Source: Euleptes europaea (taxonomy: Eukaryota > Chordata > Lepidosauria > Squamata > Sphaerodactylidae). From it: 64,000 bases of DNA. Positions 22,291 to 31,714 of this stretch are shown here, in pieces. Location: positions 21,991,461 to 22,055,460 of the forward strand of contig NC_079325.1 in the NCBI RefSeq assembly GCF_029931775.1. Reading direction: 5' to 3'. Below the pieces are notes generated by a model that was not told the DNA's origin, made no database searches, and saw nothing but the letters and a program-made list of their open reading frames with translations. The first letter of the stretch is position 1, and each line of letters opens with the position of its first letter. Position numbers and translations under genes: made by a program.

Positions 22291-23420
22291 CATGAGGCTT
22301 AATTCGGAATCCGCGCGCCCCAGCCCTCGAGCCCGCTCAGACCAGCCGACGGCTTCCCATGATTGCATTTTCCATTCGGCGACCCTAAAGCAAGGCTCGG
22401 TCGCCCACGCGCCTCCCGACAGGGAGCCTCTTCTTACCTTCCCGGGCTTTCAGGAGGACCGTGTTGGCCACGATGTTCTCCAGCTCCATGGCGATCCAGC
22501 TTGCAGGACGCGGCGGCGAGGGAGTCCCGGGGAAAATGCAAAGCAAAACCAAAAACCCCAAAAACGCAAACGGGGGAGGCGAGGTTGCTTTCCCCTGGGA
22601 CCACCTTGCGAGGTGATTTTATTTTATTGCCAATTTTTTTTGGGGGGGGGAATCAGCAGCACCCTGGACCTCAAGGGCCCCCCCACGACAAACAAAAAAA
22701 AAACCTTTTTCTATAGCTTTCCTATTTCCAACTGGAAACCACGTCGATCAAAGCCAGCATGCGGGGGCGCGGGGGGGGGGAGACCTCCCGCACCCCTTGG
22801 AGCACAGCCGCAATGCAATGCAATGCAATGCAGGCAGGGGGGGGGGGATCCCTTCGCCCGCCCCCTCGCTCAGCCCCCCCCTCCGCCGCCACACGCACCC
22901 TGGAAGGCGGCTTTCCGGCGCGGGGGGGGGGACGATTCAGCTCCGGGGGGGGGAGAAAAACAAAAAAGCCCACCCACGCACCCCCCACTCAACACGCCAT
23001 AACCCAGGTTGGAAGGGGCGGCGGAGAAAAGAACGCCCCAGCCCGGCCCCCCGGGGTTGCAAAGCTGGATTTGGGGGTCAGATCTCGGGGGCCACCCCCG
23101 GTGGGGAAGGAAGGGGAAGCCCGGCTCCCCGGGGCGGGAAGGGGGGAGGCAGGGCAAGAGGTCCGGGACTCGCCCTCTCTCGCTCTCCGCCGACGGCAGC
23201 AGCAGGAAATCGCGTGCAGCGGAACGAGCCCGGGGCGATCTGCAAGCGACTGGCTGCAAAGACGTCCCCCCCTCGAGGGCGGGGCTCCCCGCCGGGTGAC
23301 GTCGGCGAGGGGGCGGGGCCGAGAGGTGTCCACGCTCGAGGAGTTATGTCATCCCCTTCTACCCACCTTCCCAAAAGAAAGGGGGAAAAAATGGGGGGTT
23401 CGAGTGCATCCTGGGAAATG
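22260..23420. promoter_or_regulatory. CpG island and presumed promoter of the GRK-family gene
   Basis: About 1.15 kb of GC- and CpG-rich sequence surrounds the GRK first coding exon. It contains GC boxes (e.g. 'gggggcggggcc' near 23309), a CRE-like 'tgacgtcg' near 23297, and G runs of 8-10 at about 22777, 22842 and 22922 that could form quadruplexes. No TATA box is evident. The position and composition fit a housekeeping-type promoter for minus-strand transcription. Long open frames here come from GC richness and are not genes. Confidence 0.6.
22438..22489 (-). CDS. GRK4/5/6-family G-protein-coupled receptor kinase, first coding exon (partial gene)
   Basis: The minus strand encodes MELENIVANTVLLKARE plus the first base of the next codon, then a consensus donor GTAAG (22437-22433). 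This 17-residue N-terminus is, from memory, identical to human GRK5 and GRK6 and differs from GRK4 at three positions. In those genes exon 1 also ends in phase 1 at codon 18. The segment forms the amphipathic N-terminal helix that GRKs use to dock on activated receptors. The start is in a strong context (gccATGG) inside a CpG island. The RGS-homology, kinase and lipid-binding parts are not in the window; no later exon is recognisable between 1 and 22437, so intron 1 is probably over 22 kb. Which paralogue it is cannot be decided from this exon. It lies about 10 kb downstream of LSM1 on the same strand. Confidence 0.85.
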
Positions 23421-23508
23421 TAGTTCCCTCGGCATGCCAGGGTTATGTGGCCCAGGAGCATCTTTGGGCACTTTCGCACGTACCGAATAAGGCTCTTTCA
23501 ATCCACTT

Positions 23509-24058
23509 CCTTTTTCTTTCTTTTTTTAATTTGTTTATTTTTAAATAATTTTTATTATTATTTTCTATACTGATTAGACCAGTGGTTCCCAACCTTTTTT
23601 TGACCAGGGACCACTAGGACTTTTTTGTTCGGTGCAGGGACCCCAAGGTTCAAAATAAAAATTCGGAGAATTTGAAAATAAACTTTAATCGTAACTGTTG
23701 GTTAAACATTAAACTTAGAATAATATTTGAATATATATTTTTATAATAGAGAACTTTCAATTGAAAATATTAATTTATTATGGGTTTATAACTTTGTTTC
23801 GCGGACCTTAATTTAGTTCTCATGGACCCCTGGGGGTCCACGGACCCCCGGTTGGGAACCAGTGGATTAGACAAAGTATTCAACAATCAATATAAGTAAA
23901 CATCAAAGTATAAATTCTAATTAATAATTGTTGAAAATACATCCATATATAGATGAAAAGTAAAATGTAGAGACTTCCCCTACACCTCCCTCAATCTTGT
24001 CATTTATTTGTAATCTCCTTTGTTTAAGATTCTAATCCTAATATTGTTACAGACAATA
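23509..24058 (-). mobile_element. L1-like LINE 3' end inserted in the MITE
   Basis: AT-rich segment flanked by the 12-bp duplication 'ttcaatccactt' (23497-23508 and 24059-24070). Read on the minus strand it ends in an A-rich tail at 23509. It resembles an L1 3' untranslated end. No reading frame is left. It is interrupted by the hAT at 23580-23864. Confidence 0.6.
23580..23864. mobile_element. Non-autonomous hAT element, family C
   Basis: The ends 'cagtggttcccaacc' and 'ggttgggaaccagtg' are perfect inverted repeats, flanked by the 8-bp duplication 'gattagac' (23572-23579 and 23865-23872). Confidence 0.92.
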
Positions 24059-24204
24059 TTCAATCCACTTTCAATGCACTTTAACGATTGGGGGTTACTG
24101 CACTTTGTATTCCCAGCGATGTATTAAGAGTCTGAAAATGTTATAAAAAACATCGCTTTAAAAGGGTTTTTGGATACCACGGCTTATAAATGGTTGGAAG
24201 ACGT

Positions 24205-24352
24205 CTTCACAGCTAAAGGGGCCAAACAAAGTGTGAACAGTAATTTTTATAATGTTTTCAAACTCTTAATACATCGCTGGGAATACATAGAAAGTGCGAA
24301 CAGTATTTTTTATAACCTTTTTCAAACTCTTAATACATCGCTGGGAATACAA
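24205..24352 (+). repeat. Tandem duplication, ~70-bp unit
   Basis: 'tttcaaactcttaatacatc' followed by 'gctgggaatac' occurs twice in tandem. The same block occurs inverted at about 24100-24130, so it is part of the MITE arm duplicated in place. Confidence 0.7.
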
Positions 24353-24477
24353 GTGCAATAACCCCCGATTGTTTGCAAGTGGATTTTGACATTTCACACT
24401 GTGAAATCCAGCTTCAAAGTGGATTGAAAGTGCATTATTCAGCATGTCTGAAAGTGCCCTTTGTTATTCTTTAATGA

Positions 24478-24545
24478 ACACATGAAGCTGCTTTATGCTG
24501 AATCAGACCCTTGATCCATCAAAGTCAGTTTTGTCTACTCCCTGT
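24478..24545 (-). mobile_element. tRNA-Ala-derived SINE S3, 3' fragment
   Basis: It contains 'acacatgaagctgctttatg' and 'atccatcaaagtcagtttt', the reverse of the S3 3' end. Confidence 0.7.
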
Positions 24546-24601
24546 ACAACCCTTTTGATTGCCAAACAACCTTTGAGTATGTAGGGTTGCCTCTCTCCAC
24601 T

Positions 24602-24797
24602 AGGGTTGCCAACCTCCAGGCACTGCAAACAAACAAATAGCACGCTGGCTCAACTTAACAATTTATTAACTATTCAATGCTAACATACAACCTCCAGGTA
24701 CTAGCTGGAAATCTCCTATTACAACTGATCTCCAGCCGATAGAGATTAGTTCACCTGAAGAAAATGGCCGCTTTGGCAATTGGACTCTATGGCGGAG
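24602..24797. mobile_element. hAT element, family B, copy with internal insertion
   Basis: It starts 'tagggttgccaacctcc'. A ~65-bp insert (24625-24688) is flanked by 'caacctccaggcact' and 'caacctccaggtact'. The body 'gatctccagccgatagaga' and 'gaaaatggccgctttgg' follows. The right end is lost where an S1 SINE begins. Confidence 0.75.
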
Positions 24798-24950
24798 AAG
24801 ATGAAGACGAAGAAGAAGTTTTTATATGCCGACTTTCTCTGCCACTTAAGGGAGAATCAAACCAGCTCACAATCACCTTCCCTTCCCACAACAGACACCT
24901 GTGAGATAGGTGGGGCTGAGCGAACGTGACTGGCCCAAGGTCACCCAGCG
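24798..24950 (-). mobile_element. S1 tRNA-derived SINE, 3' half
   Basis: It shows the tail 'tttttatatgccgactttct' and body to 'ggcccaaggtcacccagc'. Confidence 0.75.
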
Positions 24951-26435
24951 GTACAGATTTATTGCATATAGCCAAAGGCTGTTACAATCAAGTAGACACA
25001 ATCAAATCAGATTCAACAAGAAAACAGTTAAAATCAAGTAAAAAAATAAATTTAAATCAAATACAAATGTCCGGTTTAACTGCAATGCTGGCTCTAATTT
25101 TCCTGGCTGCTAGGGCAAAAAGAGACATATTGTAAGTGACAGCAGAGTCAGTATCAGACAGGAGCTCTCTGGAGCTTCTCCTGATCATTAAAACAGCTAA
25201 CCTTGGATAAAACAGACACAAGTAATTTAGATCTGGGTTCATGGTACATAGAGCAGTTCAGCACGTAATGGGGGAGGTCCTCGAGTTCTGAGGATCCGCA
25301 GATACATACACGAGAGGCCATCGGGATTTGGGCATAGCGTCCAGCTAACATGGTTGTTGGCATGATCTGAAATCTTAATGACATAAACGCTGCTCTGAGC
25401 TTGAATGCAGAAATTTTGGATAGATGGGCTCTTTCATGGTTCCTATTAAACAGTTTAAACCAAGGTGAAAATTTAGACCGAGAGATTATCTGACCATCGG
25501 ATGCGGCATCACACCTGAATACCCACTCCCGCATGGTAAAACCTGAGATAGGCACACCCTGTGAATCATTCATGATAGAATATTGAATGAGAATATTGTT
25601 ATAAAATGTTGACCAAGCCCCATCTTTTGAGAGCATCGCCTCAAAGCTAAGATGGCCAAGTATATTGGTGGAAGTTTTACGATGCTCTCTTCGGTATTTT
25701 AGTAGGGCAACATGCACACGGGTTTGTATAGAGGGTATGCCAAGTTCTGCCCACAACAGAGCAGCAGGGGTTCCTTTAGGTAGAGCAAGGATTCTCCGCA
25801 TGAAATAATTTTGGATAGATTCCAGGCTGGAAATCAGACGATCACTCCAGCCCCAAACTTCTATGCCGTATAATAGTTGGGGAATAACTTTACTGAGGAA
25901 AAGTTTTATAGCTGGAGCTATAAGAAACCCTCCTTTTGTAAAATAAAATCTCAGAATAGCACCAGTTGATCTCAAGGCTGTTATTTGATTGTTACTAGGT
26001 GCTCCTTCCAAGATAAGGATTGAGTAAAAGTTATCCCAAGATATTTGAAGGAACTACATTTGGCAACTAGAGAGCCATTTATGCTCCATTTCAATTTGCA
26101 AGGCCTTTTTCTAAAGATTATTACTTTAGTTTTGGAGTGGTTAATATTTAAGGCCTCTTCTTTACAATAATCTCCCAGCTATGAAGGAGTTTCCTTAAAC
26201 CTGTACGTGTAAGGGAGATCAGAACCATGTCATCAGCGTACAAGAGAACTGAAATTTTCCGTGAGCCCAGAGAGGGGGGGACAAATTCAGAGCCAGATAA
26301 TCTCAGGATGATGTCATTTAAGTGCAAATTAAAAAGTAAAGGGGCCAGCACGCAGCCCTGCTTTACCCCTCTAATTATAGGCATCTCCTCAGTCAATGAG
26401 CCTGAAGTACCCACCCTAATTTTAGCAAAGATGTT
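24951..26435 (-). mobile_element. Non-LTR retrotransposon (LINE), 5'-truncated, reverse transcriptase and C-terminal region
   Basis: On the minus strand, 26414-26148 encodes the core of a LINE reverse transcriptase: 'RGVKQGCVLAPLLFN' and the catalytic 'LLYADDMVLISL'. After a short gap (26147-26012) where the frame is disrupted, 26011-25154 encodes the thumb and C-terminal part ('PQLLYGIEVWGWSDRL') ending in a zinc-knuckle-like C-x-C-x9-H-x4-C ('SRVCICGSSELEDLPHY'). The 3' end near 24951 reads 'gcaataaatctgtacc'. This copy is dead. The C-terminal knuckle and the RT motifs argue against L1 and BovB; CR1/L2/I/Vingi-type clades are possible, and I do not assign one. Confidence 0.8.
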
Positions 26436-26541
26436 AGTTAGTTACTTGCCTAGTCCCTTTAACGGGAGATACCGGGGATTGAACCTGGGGCCTTCTGCAT
26501 GCCAAGCAGATGATCTACCACTGAGCCACAGCCCCTCCCCA
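26436..26541 (-). mobile_element. tRNA-Ala-derived SINE S3, 5' part
   Basis: Minus-strand head 'ggggctgtggctcagtggta' with box B (reverse of 'ggggattgaacctgggg'). It abuts the 5' end of the LINE fragment. Confidence 0.8.
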
Positions 26542-26544
26542 AAT

Positions 26545-29210
26545 GGGCAGTGTCTCTCTATCACTCGCCAACCTCTGCAACAATGCAATGGAGGGAGAGA
26601 GGCTCCTGCAAGTCAGCTTCCTAGGCCTACAAGCAGCACGCGCACACCTGCTTTTAGACTGAAGCACAACCATGAATTCTCTCATCTGGATTCCACACTT
26701 TTAGCCCATAACAATAGCTTTGCTAACATTTTAAAACCCCTTCAACTATACGCATTCATACCATGGGGTAACAGGAAAACATAAGAAGCAAAGCAATAGT
26801 TAAACTTGCTACTGCCTCCTATGCATTTTCGTTTCAGGGAAGTGGGTAGGATTACTAAATGTGCATGTAAGGAAATCCGCTGGAATTCAGAGGGGTTTAC
26901 ATTCCAGAAAACATGCAAAGATCAGGCTTCAACCCCGATTCAGTAGATCTGGGCATGGGGCCTTAAGAGCAAAACTGGTGCTAGCAGTATACAGCATTTG
27001 GCAGTAGCTGAGTGGTAAAGTGAATGAGCTGGGCGGAGGTCACAGTTCAAATCTTACCCGTTAACTCTGAGGGACTCTGGGATAATAATATGCATTATGG
27101 GGATAATAGTTAAGGCTTATTAAAAGTATTATAGGAAGATTTTGTACAGGAGGCACTTTGAACACTGGAAGTGCTATATAATTCCCAAATATTATAAACC
27201 AAAGCTGATGGTTACTTGGCAGCTGCCTTATAGAAAAGCAGGATAAATTTACAGATGGAATCACTCAGGCTCATAGCTGTCCAAAACAACAGATATACTT
27301 AAGGGATATGGCACCTGAGATCTGGTGTCAGTGACCCAATTCAGATCCCACACACTTGCAGCTAGTTCAGTCTTGTGCTTTTCTCTGATGGGCTCCTTAT
27401 TTAGATCACAGAGGGAGCAGGCAGAGACCCCAAAACGCTACACATTGAGCCAAAAGATAAAAGCATTCGACAGGCAGAATCCCACCTTTAGAAGGAGCAA
27501 CCAAAACATCAGAAAGTGAGGAAGCTTTTGAGTTCTACAGAACTCTTCGTCACACTGAATACTGAGCACAAAGGGGGGATGTTGCAGACTTGGGCCTTCA
27601 TCTTGCTGTGAAACTCAGATGTTTTTTAATGGAACACAGGCACTAATGTAGATTTAGATGGTGGGAGATACAACACACACTGCAGGCTGTACCAATGGCT
27701 AGAATTCATTCATATCTAATTCAAGCCTGAATAGGAATACATGGACGCAGGAACATGTTTTTACATTAACAAAGCTTCCACTCAAGTGCTGGCAAGTGCT
27801 CAATGGTGCTAGCATAGCTACCTGTTCACACTGCCCATTACTACTTTAAGAGTCTGGAGAGCCACAGGCAAAAAGCAAAGGAAAGCACCTTGTCTCTACA
27901 CCGTCTCTGGTACACAAACCATTGTGCGCACTAGCACAGTATGACTTTGCATTTAGTGTTGGAGTGAGGATTTGGCATGGCTGGACATTTGGGAGGGGGT
28001 TCTACATCACTCTAAGTGTGTATAAATGAATGGGGTGTCCCTCTCTTTGTCTTAACTTGAGAGCTGCCCTCTGACCCCTCCTCCCTCCCTCTATTGTTCT
28101 CCCACTCTCCACATGGTCTTCACAGAGTCACATGTATCTATAGGTCTCCCCTGCAGAAACAATGTCTCATACTCCCATACATTTGATGCCGGATCAGCTG
28201 TCCACTTGTGACAGGGGGAAAGCGCTCTTTAGATTAGGTTTCTTTTTCTTCCTCTCGGTTGCAATCTGAATGTGAACAGAATCTACTTGAATAAACGCAA
28301 GTTCTACTTTTTTGCAACATACTTCGGGGAGATTTATTTACTGCACTCAATATCACGCTTCTATGACTGGGCAAGCTCTGCTATATTAACCAAATACCCC
28401 AGTATTTACAAGATTGGTCTGAATGCCTCGTGTGTTCAATTAACAGCTCTCAAGTCACATGACACGCAAAGGCCTGAGCAGCTTCCATTCAGAGATCTGA
28501 ATTCAGCATCTGTATGCCACTTGGTTCTGCCTAAGAATTAAGAATAGTAAAGGGTTGCTTGGAGCTCTCCATGAGATGCTTCAGCAAAGCTCCAGTATCA
28601 TATGCCCCCTTTTGCAAAAAAACCTGTTAGCCATCCTTAGTGGCAGGTAAAACACAAAGTTTGAAGAGTACAGAATATATGTTAATATACGTATTTCTCT
28701 TACTTGAACAACTAGTTTGAAAACTGCACATTGTGAAACATACAAAGCATCAGCTCAGTCAAGGTCTGCACACATAAGCCAATATGTTAAGAGTGCATTG
28801 CTTAGAATTCAGAGAAATCCAAGTGATGCTGGTTTTAAAGCGGGAACCTGAAGCACTGAAAACTAAGGAGACTTGAAAGCATTGTAGCTCTGCTAAGGTC
28901 CTGCTTCTTGCTCAGCCCAGAAACTCGGAGCAAAAGAAAACACATTCATGGCAGAGGGAACACAGAAGTTATTCTAGTATTTTGACTCTCCAGAAAAATT
29001 GATTGCCAATCAATTTAGCATGCAACGAAGCATTTCTCAAATGAAGGGATCTTCCTTGTCACAGGTGGTGGCTACTACCTTAGAAAACTTTTTTTTTAAA
29101 GGCTTTGTTCATTCATGGAGAATACATCTCTCCAACAGTTGCTAGCCAGCAGTCAGCTGAGAGGCCTCCATGTAGCAGATGGGAAAGAGTAAGGGGTCAC
29201 AATAGGAAAT
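26545..29210. other. No gene recognised
   Basis: About 2.7 kb between GRK and LSM1. A tRNA-like head with box A/B similarity at about 27000-27060 may be one more old SINE. The rest shows no exon I can support; in particular nothing resembling STAR, the usual neighbour of LSM1 in mammals. Confidence 0.4.
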
Positions 29211-29212
29211 GA

Positions 29213-29443
29213 AGAAAAGTTGGCTTTTATACCCCGCTTTTCTCTGCCTTTTTAAGGAGTCTCAAAGTGGCTTACAATCACCTTCCTTTCCCCTCCTCAC
29301 AACAAACACCCTATGAGGTAGGTGGGGCTGAGAGAACTGTGACTAGCCCAAGGTCACCCAGCAGGCTTCATGTGGAGTAGGGCAACCAACCAGGTTCACC
29401 AGGTTACAGTCCACCGCTCTTAACCACTACACCACGCTTGCTC
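29213..29443 (-). mobile_element. S1 tRNA-derived SINE
   Basis: Inverted copy, 'gttggcttttataccccgct' to 'cttaaccactacaccacgct'. Confidence 0.8.
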
Positions 29444-29730
29444 TTCGTGGTATCTTCATTGTATCTTACTTGTAAGCTTCCTAAGTAGTACCTGATGAGT
29501 CCCCATTAAAAGCAGAGTCTTTGGTCTGATACATGGCTGTTTTCAAACTAAATATGCTCTTTGTATGGCGAAGTATAAGATTCCTGAGCAAAGTTAATGG
29601 GATACTCGAGAGCAATGAGGTCTGTCTGAAATATGCTAGACCTTTTTTTAAAAAATCTGTTCTGTACTCTTTTACCATTGAATTAAGTTACATATGCACT
29701 CAACCCCCCACCCCCCACCCCAATTAAAGA

Positions 29731-30156
29731 CTATTTGACCAATGCATATCCCCAGAACTTCTTCCAATGCAGGAAATAGCGACAGGGCAAGTTTGGAATG
29801 CAAAAAGCCACAGTCCCAAACAGGTGGTTGTTCAAAGAACTCAAGTTCTCCACAGTAGAAGCAAAGAATTCACTTGTGGTTTGGCCTTCTTCAAGCACAT
29901 ACGGTAATTTAAGGGCCACAGTACGCAATGTGAGAACAGCCTTTTTAAAGAAAGTGGCGATTTTATCCAAACATTCCAAGACAAAGGCTGTGTGTTCAGG
30001 ATATGTACCGACAGCCATTTTTTCCTGAGCTTCTGTGGAATGGCGCATGGCCTCTCCAACACTGGAACAAAGGAGGAAGAGGAATACCTTAGACAAAACA
30101 CTTTGAACACACAATGTCAAGTGGTGTGACATCTTCCAGAGATCCCAGAAATCCAC
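29731..30156 (-). other. Unidentified 141-codon open frame, protein-like
   Basis: An uninterrupted minus-strand frame of 141 codons. Its middle part looks like real protein: 'ECLDKIATFFKKAVLTLRTV' then 'LKLPYVLEEGQTTSEFF', consistent with amphipathic helices. A polypyrimidine tract and CAG ('cctttgttccag') precede residue ~34, so it could be an exon starting there. I do not recognise the family. It could be an uncharacterised exon, a processed pseudogene or an old element fragment; chance is also possible. It lies between the GRK exon and LSM1 on the same strand as both. Confidence 0.3.
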
Positions 30157-30274
30157 ACTGCCAGTTATGTTTTTCCTCTGAACGCCTCAATCACCACCAG
30201 CTTACCGGAGAATAAAACTTATACAGGGGCCCTTTTTGTGGCAGAAAAGAACCAGAGAATCCCAGCTTCACCAA

Positions 30275-30575
30275 GAGCCAGCGTGGTATAGTGGTTAAGA
30301 GAAGTGGTTTGGAGCGATGGACTCTGATCTGGAGAACTGGGTTTGATTCCCCACTCCACATGAGCTGTGGAGGCTGATCTAGTGAACTAGCTTGGTTTCC
30401 CCACTCCTACACATGAAGCCTGCTGGGTGACCTTGGGCTAGTCACAGTTCTCTTAGAGCTCTCTCAGCCCCACCTACCTCACAGGGTGTCTGTTGTGGGG
30501 AGGGGAAGGTGATTGTAAGCCGGTTTGAGACTCCTTAGAGAAAATTGGGGTATAAAAACCAACTCTTCTTCTTCA
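30275..30575 (+). mobile_element. S1 tRNA-derived SINE, full copy
   Basis: Head 'gtggtatagtggttaagaga' to tail 'aaaaaccaactcttcttctt'. Confidence 0.85.
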
Positions 30576-30845
30576 GGCTGAAGATAATCAAGCTTCCCAA
30601 ATATTGTTGCAGAGCAGAACTGTCACAGTCCTACCCCAGCTAGTCAGAGCCAATATGTTAAGAGGTTTATCCAACCTTGTTATATAAAAACATCCTGCAG
30701 AGTCATCCAAATCATGAGCTGAACAGAAGCATATTCTGATTTTTACAGTAGAATTATTGAGTGGATTGGATGCATTGAGAACAACTCTAGTTTTCCTTAG
30801 ATCAAAAATAACCTTTCCATTGTGTCCTTCCTCACACTTTGATTT

Positions 30846-31021
30846 AAGACAGGTAGCCATGTTAGTCTGTCTGTAGCAGTAGAAAGGAGCAAGAGTTCAG
30901 CAGCACCTTTAAATGTTACATTTCTGGCAGGGTAGGAGCTTTCGTGAGTCACTGCTCACTTCTTCAGAAGCTCCTACCCTGCCAGAAAGGTGCTACTGGA
31001 CTCTTGCTCTTTTCTACTGCT
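30846..31021. mobile_element. Snap-back retro-repeat with target duplication
   Basis: It is flanked by the 10-bp duplication 'actttgattt' (30836-30845 and 31022-31031). The left two thirds are an inverted (minus) copy and the right third a plus copy of the same 3' end, joined in a hairpin: 'ggtgctactggactcttgct' appears on both strands. The minus copy carries a hammerhead-like core (CTGAAGA, a 5-bp stem, GAAA) at about 30938-30968. Confidence 0.75.
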
Positions 31022-31497
31022 ACTTTGATTTGTGTGATTAAGAGAGAAATTCGGCCAAACTGCTATTTGAATTGCATCTACTGGAAAAGGCTTCTGCTAG
31101 TATAAATGCATTTTTCTTTAATGATACTGTTCATGTGGCCAGTTTGGCCCTGAACAAGGTCACACTGAGACCAGAATTAAAAAAAAGGATCTATCTAAAT
31201 AACCCATAAGGAAATTAGTATTTTTTAACCTTAATTGGCAGGGAAAGAAATTTGGCAACTGCCAATATAGTATTAAAATCCACCCCTGCTAAAAGAACCC
31301 TCGGATTATCCAGTTCAGAGACAGATTCCTGAATAAAAGGCTTTATCCATCTGTCTCAAGCCTCCTTGAGCAAGTCTTAGCTAAACCAGAAATGCTGAAG
31401 AGTATCTATTTGGCCAGTAAATGCATTTTTCAAGTTGCTTTACCTTTCCCCAAGGGGCCAACATCAATGACAGGGGATTTGACCTCTGTGCCAAGGG

Positions 31498-31592
31498 GGG
31501 TGGCCACTGTAGGGAAAGAGGATGCTGGACAAGATGGTCCATTGGTCTGATCCAGCAGGACTCATACCCTTGTGGCATTCTGCTGTCCTTTA
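31498..31592 (+). repeat. Dispersed 'ggccactgtg' repeat, diverged
   Basis: It contains 'ggccactgtagggaaag', 'aggatgctggacaagatgg' and 'tctgatccagcagga'. Confidence 0.5.
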
Positions 31593-31714
31593 ATACTACC
31601 CAAGGTCGGCCCACCAAGGCAGACTAATCCACCCTGCTGAACAGGTTTTTGCTGGTTTGAGGAAGGATAGTATAAAAAAGTAACAGATACATTATCACCA
31701 CACAATCATGTTTG

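Larger units (their letters stand above)
23466..24459. mobile_element. MITE ('gggcactttcgcac' ends) enlarged by nested insertions
   Basis: The left end 'gggcactttcgcac' and right end 'gtctgaaagtgccc' are inverted, with inner inverted blocks 'ttcaatccactt' and 'gtattcccagcgatgtatta'. The element is split by an L1 tail (23509-24058), which is in turn split by a hAT (23580-23864). The right half carries a tandem duplication at 24205-24352. The class is uncertain (flanks share only TTT). Confidence 0.7.

Noticed and set aside
22277-23490. Open frames of 240 codons or more in the GRK CpG island, both strands
   Set aside because: Overlapping frames in a GC-rich promoter with homopolymers; the real coding piece is the 17-codon minus-strand exon.
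28000-28560. Possible solo LTR (pyrimidine-rich stretch, 'gaataaacgcaag' signal)
   Set aside because: I could not define paired ends or a target duplication, and saw no second copy. Not supported.
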